Part shown: positions 1 through 11,443 of the stretch, one piece after another
How positions within the stretch are numbered: the stretch's first letter is position 1
How the letters are laid out: each line of letters starts with the position of its first letter
Origin: Albifimbria verrucaria
Lineage: Eukaryota; Ascomycota; Sordariomycetes; Hypocreales; Stachybotryaceae
Length of the DNA: 64,000 bases
Assembly: GCA_020081605.1 (NCBI GenBank)
Contig: JAHREC010000013.1
Location: 4,588,001 to 4,652,000 of the forward strand
Reading direction: 5' to 3'
The notes under the pieces: model-generated
Told to the model about the DNA's origin: nothing
Seen by the model: only the letters and a program-made list of their open reading frames with translations
Databases searched by the model: none
Translations under genes and position numbers: made by a program

Positions 1-839
1 TCGCCAGTACAGTGGACTGATCGGTCGCAGGTTGGTGAAGGAGGCTGCGATTCATTCAAAACAATCCGGCGAGAAGGCGTTGGCGGCTAGAAGCGTGAGA
101 AAAGCCACGAGAGTATGCAATCCCTTGTTCTGCGGATCATTTTGTATGTGAATACCAGACTGACAAATGGGATCGCAGGATGCGCTCGCTAAATTCAAAG
201 GTTAGAGCAAGGACGGCTTGTAATTGATTGTGTTTGCAAGTAATTGGGACGTGGCGTTTGGGTCATTGTTTTGAAAGTCGCAAGCACTGTATGATGCAAA
301 TGCCGTGAGAGCACGAGACCACATTGAAAGCATCGATATTCACGATTGAACATTTCTTCTGGCTAATGCCGCGCAAACACACGCCTTAGGCGCATTTTCG
401 GGTTGCGCAAGATAATTAGTTGAATGATACCCTATGGATTCAGACCAAATCTGGCCTTTTATTGCTTCTAGACCGTCGTGCATCTCTTAGGTTCTGACTG
501 GTTCTACCTGGACCTGTGTCACTACGCAGGGGTGAGCATTAGCATCAGGCTCCAAAAAACCGACCAGCTCTCCCACCTCTCACCCTCCTCCACATCCACA
601 TCCACGTCAACCTACAAACATCAACAATCTGTATCCGCCGATCCTATCTGCCTAATCCCCGGGCCACTGAAATCGCCTTTCATACACATCCGACTGCGTC
701 TGTCAAATCATCTACCCCTCCTCGATTCTCGTTGCCCAAGCACCCTGCCTGGCACGAGCAGCTCCCAGACCCTGCCCGCAGCCACGATAACCGAACACCT
801 ACCCCAAGTTCCACCTTAGTCACAAGGTCGATCACGAAC
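1..839. other. upstream region of the YAG7-like gene, no gene seen
   Basis: No open frame in this stretch looks like protein. The last 300 bases are rich in CT and CCA/ACA triplets (about 570-800), which is usual for fungal 5' leaders and core promoters. It probably holds the promoter and 5' UTR of the gene starting at 840. The left edge may belong to a neighbour outside the window. Confidence 0.5.
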
Positions 840-2378
840 ATGGCAGCTCCCGCAGCTCAAACCGGCTCCAAGCCCTCCAAGAAGAGAACCGTGCCTGTCA
901 TCGAGCGCACCGAGTCACCTGCCCCCAGCGTCGGCTCTGGCATCCCTGACAAGGCTGGCAGTGAGGGTTTCGAGAGTCCTTACATCAAGGAGCTCCACAA
1001 GTAAGACCTCCACTTGCGCTCGGTTACGTGTTGCAATTGCTGACTTCTCCGTTAAGGAACATTCGAAACATCAACAAGAAGATTGTAACGTGCTCCTCGA
1101 AAATGATTAGCTCACGTGCTAGAAGCTAACATGTCACATCGCAGACCAATGCTTCCAAGACCGACTCCTCCTGGCTCAGCACCCCGGAAAGTCCCTAGAC
1201 GAGCTCGTGGCCAACAAGATCATCAATGCCGATCAGAAAGCCCAGATTCTCAAGAAGCCCGCCCTGCAAGCTCAAATCACCCAGCTAGAAGAGCAGCTTG
1301 TCCAGTACCAGAAGGTCCATGACCAGTACAACGAGCGGGCCGCGACTGAAAAGGCCGAGTGGGAGAAGAACCTGGAGAACGTCAAGGCAGAGGCCGTTGC
1401 GGAAGCTAAGGAAGGCTTCAAGAAGGAGCTGCATGACAACCTTCTCGTCTTGTCTCAGTTCCTGCGACTTGCTGCTTACCGTCGCGAGGAGGCTAAGGAC
1501 CCCGAGTCGGATGAAAGCCAGGCCATTGAGGGTGTTCTTCTGGCCATCTACGCCGGAGATGACAGCGCTGTCAGCTCCATGCTGAAGTTGGTTGAGGGCT
1601 CTGAAGATCAGATCTGGAGCGTCCCGGGCGAGCAGCTTCAGACAACTTGTACGTTTCCAAATACTCACGCCTCCAGTTGATGGCGCCGCTGATCAATTGT
1701 AGATTCCAACGTCAGAACACTGGCCAAGGAGTACAAGACCCTTTCTTCACTGAGGGCGCGGAGGCTGAAGGTGCCAAGGAGGTCGCTACGGACCCTACCA
1801 TTGCGCACGCTTCTGCAACCGAGATTGCGGCCGGCGATGCTCCCGCTGCTACTGAATCCGCACCCGAGCCCTCGACAAACGGTCTTGGCAACACCAACGT
1901 CTCTGATGATGCAGCTAACGCTGTCGCTGAGAGCCACTGGGACAACAATAACGACATGTCTATCTCTCAGGAGTGGGTTGATGTTAAGGTCCCCGGGATC
2001 CTGCTGAGACCGAGACTGGCCTAGAGGCGACACCCGCCGCTGCTGCCAACACTCAGTCGTGGGCTGACGATCAGCCTGACCATGTGCCTGAGGTAAGCAT
2101 TCACATTTTCTGGGAGAGCGAGGGGCTCAGTCATTAACAAGATATTCCAACAGCAGGCGCAGGAGGCAGCACCTGCCGACCCCAACGACGGATTCCACCA
2201 GGTCCAGCGCAACCGAGGACGTAATGAGCGCGAGGGTGGTAGCTGGCGCGGTCGTGGACGAGGCGACTGGCAGGGCCGTGGACGCGGTGGCCACAGGGGT
2301 GACGGCCGCGGCCGTGGCCGTGGCAACCGCAATGGCGGAGGAGCCTCGCGAGGCCCCCGTCGAACTGAGGAGGCTTAA
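840..2378 (+). CDS. YAG7: YAG7-like RGG-tail protein, five exons
   Basis: Exons as read: 840-1000, 1057-1084, 1145-1648, 1703-2092, 2154-2378, all with GT-AG borders. The protein starts MAAPAAQTGSK, has an N-terminal segment FESPYIKELHKNIRNINKKI, then a helical region (about residues 70-230, KIINADQK, QLEEQLVQYQK, HDNLLVLSQFLRL) that resembles the YAG7-type dimerisation domain. An acidic Ala-rich middle follows, and the C-terminus is Arg/Gly-rich (WRGRGRGDWQGRGRGG) as in RNA-binding and ribosome-associated proteins. Three frame breaks, each one base short (near 1167, 1743 and 1990, in C runs), interrupt it; restoring them gives 436 residues in frame across all introns. Yeast Yag7 is poorly understood, so the role in RNA or ribosome biology is inferred from family and the RGG tail. 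Confidence 0.8.
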
Positions 2379-2774
2379 ATTACCAGCAACGGACCCGTGG
2401 GTAAGCTCACATCCTATGCGTCTCCCAGCATAGCTCGGAGACGACTGTACACCATGTCATTGCGGCGTTTACCAAATGAGAGACCGGTTCGGCGGGATTG
2501 AAATTAAAAGAAATGGCGGGCAATGGGCATTGCATTGGACTGGCTAGAATTCTAGCTTTGGTTCCTCACACCTTGAGGGTGGATAATGGGAACTTTCATG
2601 AAACCTTTTGTACGTAACAACCTGTCTCTCCACGGAGACGTCTTCCAGGAGAGGGCAGCTGGTATACAGAACAGGGAATGTAATAACAATACCCACGTAT
2701 AATGTCCATCTCGCGCGGACCTCGGCGTGATAGAGCTTGCCGATGCGCTCGCCTCATGTCTCGACCATAAAAGC
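2379..2774. other. convergent 3' intergenic region
   Basis: This lies between the stop codons of the YAG7-like gene (+) and the GFA-like gene (-). It should contain both 3' UTRs and polyadenylation sites. No protein-like frame or repeat is visible. Confidence 0.5.
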
Positions 2775-3519
2775 TCAATTTGCCAATTTCCTGAGCTCCT
2801 CATCCTCTACCATACCATCCCACTCTTGCATCTTTATGAGATGCTTCAATGGCTTTGCTGTGACTGAGATGCGTTTGCCGAGTAATGTGCCATACTTGAA
2901 TTGCAACTCAGCCTCAGGAACAAGCCAATCATTCTCCAAGAATTCGCGGTCCACTGACCCAAGGTAGATGTCGAAAAGGTCAGACCAGCCGTCAGGTAAC
3001 TTGCCTGTCGAGGTGTATTCAGGGGTATGGCTAGATGGTAGCAGACCTGTGCGCCGCACCGGCCACAGAAACTACGAGATCGGGATGGGCCACAATCCTC
3101 GCTATGAAAGAAGCGCAGCCAGGACTCTTTAGCTTCAGTGGTGGCTCGCAGGGCCTCCATGGCAGGGACATAGGGCGGCCTCGAGGCATCAGCAACTGCA
3201 GCATTGTAGTCCGGTGACAACACGTCAAGGATCCGTCCGGTAATCTGGCTCGATTTTGTGTCGGGGGCGCAGGTGCGAGAGCGGATGCGGTTATCAAAGG
3301 TGCCGGTATTTGGATAATGACTTGTGGTAGACCTGAGGATGTGGCACGACGGCAGTCGTTGCAGTGGCATGTTATGACAGCGGGCATCCGTTCATCACTG
3401 TCGGGACCCTGAAATGGGTTTGATGGCCTTGAAGAAGCCTCTGGTATTGAGACGCGATAGCGTACGGCACCGCAGGAACATCCACCGGTGATAGTTACAG
3501 GCGTATCAGGGAGAGGCAT
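2775..3519 (-). CDS. GFA/CENP-V family zinc-binding protein
   Basis: The start at 3519 gives MPLPDTPVTITGGCSCGAVRYRV. GGCSCGAVRY is the classic first zinc motif of the glutathione-dependent formaldehyde-activating enzyme (GFA)/CENP-V fold. The second Cys group, ITCHCNDCRRAT, and a later FCGRCGAQVCYH complete the usual zinc ligands. The last part (DLFDIYLGSVDRE) is typical of the fungal members. No intron is seen. Two single-base deletions break the frame, near 3293 (C run after the QVIIQIPAP stretch) and near 3020 (after HLAIP), so three frames must be followed to read the roughly 248-residue protein. Family members are small carbon-sulfur lyase-like or zinc-only proteins; the substrate cannot be told from sequence. 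It points away from LHS1 across a 1.3-kb shared upstream region. Confidence 0.8.
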
Positions 3520-4814
3520 GATGAAGTTCGTTGGGTTGGTATACTAGTAGAATATTGACACAAGTCTTTTGATACGATAAACTCGAATCTGTGAATTAAT
3601 GTGGTGACTAGACAGCATGGCTTTATTGGAAATTCCACCGACTCTTATATGTCTTCGTGCAGCCTTCACGTTGGCTCCTCAGACGAATCTCAGCAACCAG
3701 CTGAGACTTGGCAAACACTAATGGGTGGTACGCCACACACCGCTTGTAGAACTGTAAAGCTCACTTGGACCGTGAACTAGGATGATTACCAGGCTACAAA
3801 ATCCTAGCTTCGGTAGGCGTTTAGTGACTCCCTGTCCTGCGCTATTCACAAGACTGTGCAAATCGATGGATGTTGAGACGGGGATACGGATTAGTGACGA
3901 TCAGCACTCATTACGTTGCGCGACAAGTTCAGCTAGAGAAATTGGTGCTATTCTATTTCTCTCGGTTCTCTTCGTTTTAATTAAAATGGCTTTTGCCAAG
4001 AACTATTGGACGTACGTGAACAAGCTACGAGCGTTCAAAGTAACTGTCATGGTGGCTTATGGGTGATGAACATACACAGTCTTGTCAATTGATAGGTTCC
4101 ATGGGTTTTTTTAAATGAAGAGAAGGCAATTACAGAAATTCAGGCTATCCATGGAAAGAAACAAAGGAAGAGAGAAAGAGAGAAAAGAGAACACAGGGTT
4201 ATACAGTCGTTGTAGAATCGTAGCAATTGCATCACAACCATGCTAGGAACGACACGGAAGATTAAATATGCTTATTCGCATGTTTTGGTGATACCCATCA
4301 GGTTGCAGGGTAAGCTACCATGTCGGAGGTAGGCATGTACCTATGGATGACCCCCGCATTCGGGTCATGCCCGAATAGGCAAACCGGTACAGCTTATCGG
4401 TGCTGCTTTTGAAGCCACATTGCCTTATCGGCTCCGTCAGCCTTGCATTTTTAGGGCAAGGCAAGACGTCACGGCTGGCCCCATGTACCTGCATGGTACC
4501 TCCCATGACTTTAGCCAGTGGGTTGCAAGTTGTCCTCTTTGACAATCACTATCGTGGCATCTTGCCAGGGTTCTCGCTCTAAGGCCACATCAACCTCTCC
4601 CGACGTCTTGCATATGAGTCGAGCAGGTCTGGTTCTGTGCCCCATTTCTTGCTCCCATTAGCATTGAGTTTTCCTGGTCCTTATTTTTTTTCTTCTGGGT
4701 TCCATCTTCATTCCAACCCACGTCCAACGTCCTCTCCCACCTACCAATTATCATTTTCTTGCCATATCCCCTCCATCAGCTCTGCACCGCTGAGAGTGCA
4801 CCCCACCATTCAAG
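3520..4814. promoter_or_regulatory. divergent upstream region between GFA-like gene and LHS1
   Basis: This 1.3-kb stretch separates two head-to-head genes. I see no convincing protein. It has a poly-A/AGAGAA tract near 4130-4190 and a palindromic GACGTC near 4466 (CCGTGACGTC on the minus strand), a bZIP-type core about 350 bases before the LHS1 start. The 4690-4800 part is strongly CT-rich, consistent with the LHS1 5' leader. Any link of the ACGT core to ER-stress control is inference. Confidence 0.4.
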
Positions 4815-7800
4815 ATGGCCTCCTTGCGGGCGTCGCCGTTGAAGCTGCTCCTCGGAGTCATCTTCTTGTTCACGACTAATGTTTTCGCGGCCGTTATCGG
4901 TGTCGACTTCGGCACCGAATACATCAAGGCCTCGCTGGTTAAGCCCGGTATCCCTCTCGAGATCATCCTCACCAAGGACTCACGACGCAAAGAAACTGCC
5001 GCCGTTGCCTTCAAGCCTCCCGGGGCGCGCCCAAGGAAGGCGAGTACCCCGAGCGAGCCTATGGCGCCGACGCCATGGCCATTGCCGCCCGATACCCCGG
5101 CGAAGTCTACCCCAACCTGAAGGCCCTCCTGGGTCTCAGCTTCGAAGACCCTGCCGTCGTCGAATACGCTTCCCGACACCCAGCTCTGGACCTCCAGCCA
5201 CGCTCCTCGAAGGGCACCGTCGCTTTCAAGAGCAAGGCCTTTACACCCGACGTGGAGCCCTGGACGGTCGAGGAGCTCCTGGCCATGCAGCTTCAGAGCA
5301 TCCGAAAGAATGCCGAGGCTGCAGCTGGCGATGGCACCTCGGTTCAATCCATTGTCCTCACTGTCCCTCCTTTCTACACTGTTGAGGAGAAGCGAGCAAT
5401 TCAGACCGCCGCGGAGCTGGCTAGCCTGAAGATTCTGAGCCTGATCAGCGATGGCGCTGCCGTCGGCCTGAACTACGCTCTGACCCGCCAATTCCCCAAC
5501 ATTAACGAGGGCGAGAGGCCCGAGTATCACATGGTGTTCGACATGGGTGCTGGCTCTACCAAGGCATCCATCCTCCGCTTCCAGAGCCGAAATGTTAAGG
5601 ACATCGGCAAGTTCAACAAGACTGTTCAAGAGATTCAGGTCCTGGGTAGTGGTTGGGATAGAACCTTTGGTGGTGATGCGCTCAACTACCTCATCGTAGA
5701 TGACATGTTGTCGCAGTTTGTCGAGTCCAAGGCTGCCCAGAAGGCTTCCGTCGCTCTGGACGCGGTCAAGTCCCATGGCCGTGCCATTGCTAAGCTCTCC
5801 AAGGATGCGGAGCGTGTGAGGCACGTTCTCAGCGCCAACCAGAACACCCAAGCTAGCTTCGAGGGCCTGTACGAGGATATTGACTTCAAGTACAAGATCA
5901 CTAGAGCTGAGTTCGAGACCTTGGCCGAGCCCCAGATCAAGCGGATCAGCGCTGTGTTCAGCGAAGCCCTGAAGGCATCCGGCCTAGAGGTCAACGACTT
6001 GACGTCAGTCATTCTTCATGGTGGTGCTTCTCGCACTCCATTCGTCCAGAAGGCACTTGAGGAGCTCGCCGGCTCTTCGGACAAGCTCCGATCCAATGTT
6101 AACGCAGATGAGGCTGCTGCACTTGGTGCAGGCTTCCGCGCCGCCGAACTCAGCCCCAGCTTCCGTGTCAAGGAGATCAGGATTCTGGAAGGCGCCATGT
6201 ACCCATCTGGAATCAAGTGGACCAAGAGCAACAAGATGCTGCAACATCAGCGTCTTTGGACTGCCGTGTCTCCCTGGGAGGCCCTGCCAAGGAGCTGACT
6301 TTCACGGATCTTAACGACTTCTCCGCTACATTCTACCAGCAGATCGATTCGGAGGACCACGATATTGCTGTTGTTACAACCACTAACTTGACGGCCTCCG
6401 CTGCTGCACTAAAGGAAAAGTACTCTTCGTGTACCGACGCCGACATTCGTTTCAAGCTTGCTGTCAAGCTTGGGAGCGAGAACGGTGAGGTGGAGGTTAC
6501 CAAGGCGGCCGTTGAGTGCGAAGCCGAAGTAACTGAGAAGGAGGGCTTTGTCGATGGCGTGAAGAACCTGTTCGGATTTGGCAAGAAGGACAAGACTGAG
6601 GGCGAGGATGCCTCGTCAGAGGGCTCGAAGGAATCTACCAAGTCTGAGTCGGCCTCATCTGACTCGAAGTCAACCAAGTCAACCAAGTCGGCCAAGTCAA
6701 CTAAGTCAGCGAAGTCGACCAAGTCTTCCACTGCTTCTGGTGACAAGGCCAAGGAAACCACCGCAGGCGAGGAGACCAAGGAAATCAAGAAGCAATTGGT
6801 CTCTATCCCGGTCAAGTTCGTTCTGGAGAAGGCTGGCACACCTCATTTCACATCCACTGAGTTCACCAAGACGAAGGATCGCTTGAAGGATTTCGCCACT
6901 TCTGACAGATCGCGAATGCAGAGGGAAGAAGCCCTCAACCAGCTAGAGGCCTACACATACAAGGTCCGAGACTACCTTGAGTCGGAGTCATTCATTGCTG
7001 CATCAACTGAGGAGGAGAGAACCAAACTCAGCACAATTGCCAGCGAGACCAGCGATTGGCTCTATGAGGAAGGCACCGAGGCAAGCAAGAATGAGCTCAA
7101 GGAGAAGCTCAAGCAACTTGAAGATATTGCCGGCCCCATCAAGAAGCGAAGTGAAGAAGCCGCACAGCGTCCTGAACTCGTGACTGGACTCAAGACGGCT
7201 TTGAACGAGACTGTAAACTTCCTCAACACTATCCGCAGTCAGATTGAAGAGTATGAGGAATGGCATGCCTCTGCCTCTGCCTCTTCCTCTACTTCTACTT
7301 CTACATCCTCGGAAGCTGCCAAGGAGACTCCCGAGAATGATGGCCTCGAGGACGAGGACGCTCCCGCTGAAAAGAAGGAGGAGCGAACAATGGAAGATCT
7401 GAAGCAGGAGCTGGGTCCAGTGCCACCGATGTATCAACGGGAGGATCTTACCGAAGTGGAAACTCTCCAAAGGAGACAGCAGCATGGCTGGAGGATTTGG
7501 AGGCTCGCCAGGAAGCTTTGCCTGCTGCTGCTGACCCCGTTCTTCTTGTGCGGGATCTCAAGAACAAGCGCCAGGCTCTTGACCTCGCTGGCAAGGACCT
7601 TGCGATGAAGGCCGTCCGAAACTTCGAGAAGAAGAAGAAGGCCACCAAGAGCACCGAAGACAAGAAGAAGACCAAGTCGAAGACAGCAGATTCTGCACAG
7701 CATACCATCAAGTTTGGTGATGGAGAGAAGATGCCCACCAAGGAAGAGCTCGAGGAGATCGTGGCCAAGCTTAAGCTGAGGCCACAAGACCAGGAGGAAG

Positions 7801-7841
7801 AGCCCGAGGCAGAGAAGCAAGACAAGCATGACGAGCTATGA
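4815..7841 (+). CDS. LHS1: ER-lumenal Hsp70-family chaperone LHS1 (Grp170 type)
   Basis: A signal peptide (about residues 1-25, ending NVFA) precedes an Hsp70 nucleotide-binding domain beginning AVIGVDFGTEYIKASLV. Phosphate-binding and hinge motifs are visible (VFDMGAGSTKASIL, VILHGGASRTPFVQ). The downstream region is extended and low in complexity: a Lys/Ser/Thr tandem tract (STKSTKSAKSTKSAKST, near 6666-6735), coiled helical segments and a Ser/Thr stretch near 7270-7310. The protein ends KQDKHDEL, an HDEL retention signal. This is the Lhs1/HYOU1 class that works as nucleotide exchange factor for BiP during translocation and folding. There is no intron. Three one-base deletions (near 5022, 6268 and 7468) break the frame; with three added bases the length is a multiple of three and the product is about 1009 residues, normal for the family. 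Confidence 0.93.
6658..6738 (+). repeat. in-frame Lys-Ser-Thr tandem repeat in LHS1
   Basis: Near-identical 9- to 12-base units coding for K-S-T-K-S-A follow one another inside the LHS1 linker. The frame is kept throughout. Such tracts vary in copy number between strains and are likely to lie in the flexible insertion between the substrate-binding and C-terminal helical parts. Confidence 0.75.
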
Positions 7842-8573
7842 GAGGGAGACTAAGCGTGAATGGATACACAAACTATGATATTGGACTTAGCATGAAATAG
7901 ACTACTAGTACGTAAATGTACATACCTGTGATGGGAACATGTATGTCGGCTGTGCCATCCATTAGTTTGCTCTGTGTGATATGACCGCTCCTGAGCACGT
8001 GCTACTACTGCTGCTGCCCATCATATCTCCGTCGCACCACGTACGCATATACTATGGTGTTGCGCGAGGGAACTGCAGGTGTGACCACTTACATAGGAAG
8101 CTTCAACATCAAACGTGCCGTTGAACGGCATTCGAATGGTTCTTTGGTGGTTATTGGTATGAGGGCAAGTCGTACAACATATTAAGCCGAGTATCATGAC
8201 TAGGAGCTGGAAGAAGATCATGTGGTCTATTTGCTTTGCTATTGAAACTTTACAGATGGCAAAGGGGTGACAAGAAACGGGAGCTTGCAGAAGGAAGGGT
8301 TTAGAGTCCGATTAGGGAACTGGTAGGGGCAGTGCTTTAAAATCGATGTTGAGGCAGGCGAGATCGAGGTGGCTTCCTTCAACTTTGATGTCAAACACAT
8401 TTGGCTACATTCTCCAAGAAGTTCGATTTTGTTCACAACACTGAAATTTTGCTCTCTTGCATGCACATGCCCTGAGTTTATCGTTGTTTCTCCCTCCATT
8501 CATTCCTCCTTCGTCTTCCCTTTTAATCTCTCCATACCACCTCCTCGCCACTGATTTACTATATAGGTGCAGC
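7842..8573. other. intergenic region, LHS1 3' side and protease promoter
   Basis: Nothing protein-like is seen. The first part should be the LHS1 3' UTR. The last 120 bases before 8574 are CT-rich and lead into the start codon of the aspartic protease, with TATATA at about 8560-8565, which is too near the start codon to be sure it is a TATA box. Confidence 0.4.
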
Positions 8574-9989
8574 ATGCGACATCTTCCCCCGTTAACAGGC
8601 CTGCTTTGCAGCATCACCTGGGCCATGCTCACTGCTGCACTGGAGAAGGCACCACTTAAACGTTTTTCATTGGAGGTTCATGACCGTACCGACACAGGAC
8701 ATGATTTCATACGCGACTGGCGGGCTGCTCACAGGAAATGGGGACGTGACGTTCCGGACAAGGCATCTAGCTTCGCACTTGGTGATACTGGTAGGCTCCT
8801 TTGCATCTATCTTGGTACACTGGCAAGCTTACAACCATATAGCAGATGGTCTCGTTGAAATCCACCCTGTAGGAACTGACGAAATTTTCGTTGCCGACAT
8901 CACTTTTGGGAATCCGCCCCAGTTGTTGAAGATGGCGTTCGATACAGGCTCCGCTGATGTGTGAGTGCCTCACGTAGATATCTGCTCAACTAGCTGTTAA
9001 TGGAGAGTAGCTGGGTGCAGTCATCGGATACCACGTATCGAACGAACCGGAACGGACCATGGGCTCCTCAATACAAACCGAATGCGTCCGAGACATCGCA
9101 AATCGTTGAGAGCGCCGTGTGGGAGGTGCAATATGGTGAGCTGCCAACCGCTTGAAAAGAATTTTGCATACTGACGCGAAGTAGTGGATGGCTCTGTTGC
9201 CAGTGGGATCGTGTATACCGATACAGTTCGCATCGGGGGTTCACGATAGACAATGCGACCGTCCAGTCTGCCCAGCTAGTCGCCTCCGCTTTTGAGCGCG
9301 AGACTGGCCTCACTGGCATATTAGGCCTTGCAAAGAGTCTCCCCAATAACGTCAGCCCGCCGACTACGCGCTTCCTCGACCTGCTTAGACCTGAGCTCGA
9401 AAACCCGGTCTTTACGGCAGACCTCAGAAGGAATGCCACCGGACGTTTCGACTTTGGTTACATAGATACGAGCCTGGCGTCCGACGAGCTCACTTGGCTT
9501 GAGACTATCCCTGAGAGTCCCCACTGGGATATCGAGTTGGACCTGACTACGTGGAAGGGCGAGAACGGCACGTGGTGGTACAACAAGTTTGCTGCCACAG
9601 TGGACACGGGCACAACGCTCCTCTTCCTGCCAAACGAACTTGCAAGCATGTACTGGGCTGATGTTCCGGGCGTGCGATCCGAAGAGGACCTCAGCAACGC
9701 CTTTGTTTTCCCTTGCAACATGACCGACGAGTTACCTGATCTTCAGTTTAAGCTGCCGGGCACCGAGCATGTAATCACCATACCGGGACCATATCTCAGC
9801 CACTCTGCGCTCAAGGCCGAGCCAGATTTTTGCTGGGGCGGCATGCAAAGTGCAGTAAACCTACAGTCAACTATCTTGGGAGGGGCCATGCTCAAGGCCG
9901 TGTTCGTGGCGTTCGATCTGCAGACAAACCGAGTCGGCTTCGCCAACAAACATCTAGTCATGGATCAGTGGCTAGCTTCGGCTGTTTAG
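8574..9989 (+). CDS. secreted pepsin-like aspartic protease (A1 family)
   Basis: Exons 8574-8790, 8846-8960, 9011-9135 and 9185-9989, joined in phase. The start MRHLPPLTGLLCSITWAML is a plausible signal peptide. The propeptide-like part is followed by VADITFGNPPQLLKMAFDTGSADVW, the first catalytic Asp motif (DTGS), and later by FAATVDTGTTLLFLP, the second one (DTGT). The closing part ILGGAMLKAVFVAFDL and VGFANK matches the C-terminal half of fungal penicillopepsin/endothiapepsin-like enzymes. A single-base deletion lies in a G run near 9237; adding it gives 420 residues, the usual size. Several N-x-S/T sites suggest glycosylation. It probably acts outside the cell at acid pH; the substrate is not known. 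Confidence 0.9.
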
Positions 9990-10679
9990 CCTGTAGAAGG
10001 CCTGGCCAACATGAACCCGGAGCACGCATGTACAACGCTTGCTGGGGAAGAATTGATGGATTGACACCATGTTGGTCTTGCGGTGATATATACAAGCAAA
10101 CGCAAACCCCTGTTGTTGCTGTTGAAACAGACATGCCATACCATATACCCCACACACCACCCATGATGTCTTGCCTCATTCCATTTCTCCCAGAGACACG
10201 CTGTCTAGTTGCCGGTTGTCGCATGCCTGCTTGCCCCAAAACCCCTTTGATAATGACCTGGAAAAGTGCCGTAGCGACCGAACAGGTAAGAAAACGTGAC
10301 CGTAAAGGTCCAAATCCAATAACGCCAAGGAATATCGTCTAACGAATGACGAAGAGGGAAAACAATGGTATATATCCCTGAACCTCTCAGACCATGCAGA
10401 AAAATAAATGTAAATAAGCCAGAATGACACGCGGCGGCACAATGCTTCTATGCTTGCACAGGCGGAGTAATCTTGAGCCCAAGGGCGAGGGAACCTTTCG
10501 GAAGGAAGCGCCGTGAGAAGTGGAGGGGCTGGATACGACACGTTGAAGGTCCCTCGGTATAATAGAAGAGCGCCCTCCAGGCCTGGAGATTGGATGGTCC
10601 GACTTAATGCTCCGAGTCCAGAGAGATTGATTAGTTTGGGGAGAAGGCCAAGGAAATGGCCCCATCCCCGTATGGTTGA
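9990..10679. other. convergent 3' intergenic region
   Basis: Between the protease stop and the stop of the coiled-coil gene on the other strand. No coding or RNA signal recognised; presumably two 3' UTRs. Confidence 0.45.
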
Positions 10680-11443
10680 TTACTCGCGGTCATGATCACC
10701 GTCTTTAATTGCAGAAAAGAAAAAGAAGGCAAGGTCAGCGGTGTTGGTCGTCCAGATCCGCTCGGGTGACGAGATAGTATTCACCTTCACTGGCCCCGGG
10801 GTTGGGGGCATGATGCCGGAGCCGGGAGCCGGTTGGGCGGCGCGGGCGGTGCCGGGGCGGGACGAGTGGGCCTTTTCGTCCTTGTCCTCGTTGAGCGAGC
10901 GAGGAGCGGTGACGGCTGGAGAAGAAGAGGACGTGGCGGCGGCACCCGAGATGTGCTTGTCGCGGTTCAGGCGAGCTTCCATCTCGCGGATGCGCTTCTC
11001 GATGGAGGCGAGCTCCTGGGCGTTCTTATCGACATTCTGTCTCCTGCAGGCACGGGAGGTTAATTCATGTGTTAGATATGACTAGGGAGAAAGGCAGAGA
11101 GGGTGCGACAGGGCGAATTGAGGGCGCGGAATAGGGGAGAAGCTCAAGCAAGCTGGAAGGGTGGGTGGTGTACCTCTCGTCGACTTGCTGGTCGAGGTCG
11201 GAGATGGAGTTTTCGATTCGGAAGATGTCCATCAGTTCTTGGGAAAAGGAACGGGCGATTGTGCTGCAGGATTGATGTTAGCTTCCATTGCGGCGTGGGG
11301 ATGCTGGGCGATGAATTGGCGTGGGAGTTTTGGTGTCGGGCCTGGTATGAGACGGAGGTGAGGTGAGGCGAGGTGAGGGTAGCTTACGATTGCGGTCGGC
11401 GGCCATTTGGCTTCCAGTCTCGGTCGAGCGCGTCGTCACTCAT
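10680..11443 (-). CDS. small coiled-coil protein of unknown function, three exons
   Basis: Exons on the minus strand are 11443-11388, 11263-11174 and 11043-10680, with GTAAGC, GTACAC donors and CAG acceptors; phases agree and give 169 residues without any frame correction. The product starts MSDDALDRDWKPNGRRPQ and continues IARSFSQELMDIFRIENSI, SDLDQQVDER and QNVDKNAQELASIEKRI, an amphipathic coiled coil of about 60 residues. The C-terminal half is low complexity (Ser, Ala, Pro). I do not recognise the family with confidence; the size and single coiled coil resemble subunits of multi-protein tethering or kinetochore complexes, but that is only a resemblance. The very C-terminal residues after SSPER look less conserved and the true stop could differ. 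Confidence 0.65.

Noticed and set aside
4751..5851. 366-codon open frame on the minus strand across LHS1
   Set aside because: It is the antisense shadow of the Hsp70 nucleotide-binding domain; codon bias of LHS1 keeps the opposite frame open. No family match by eye.
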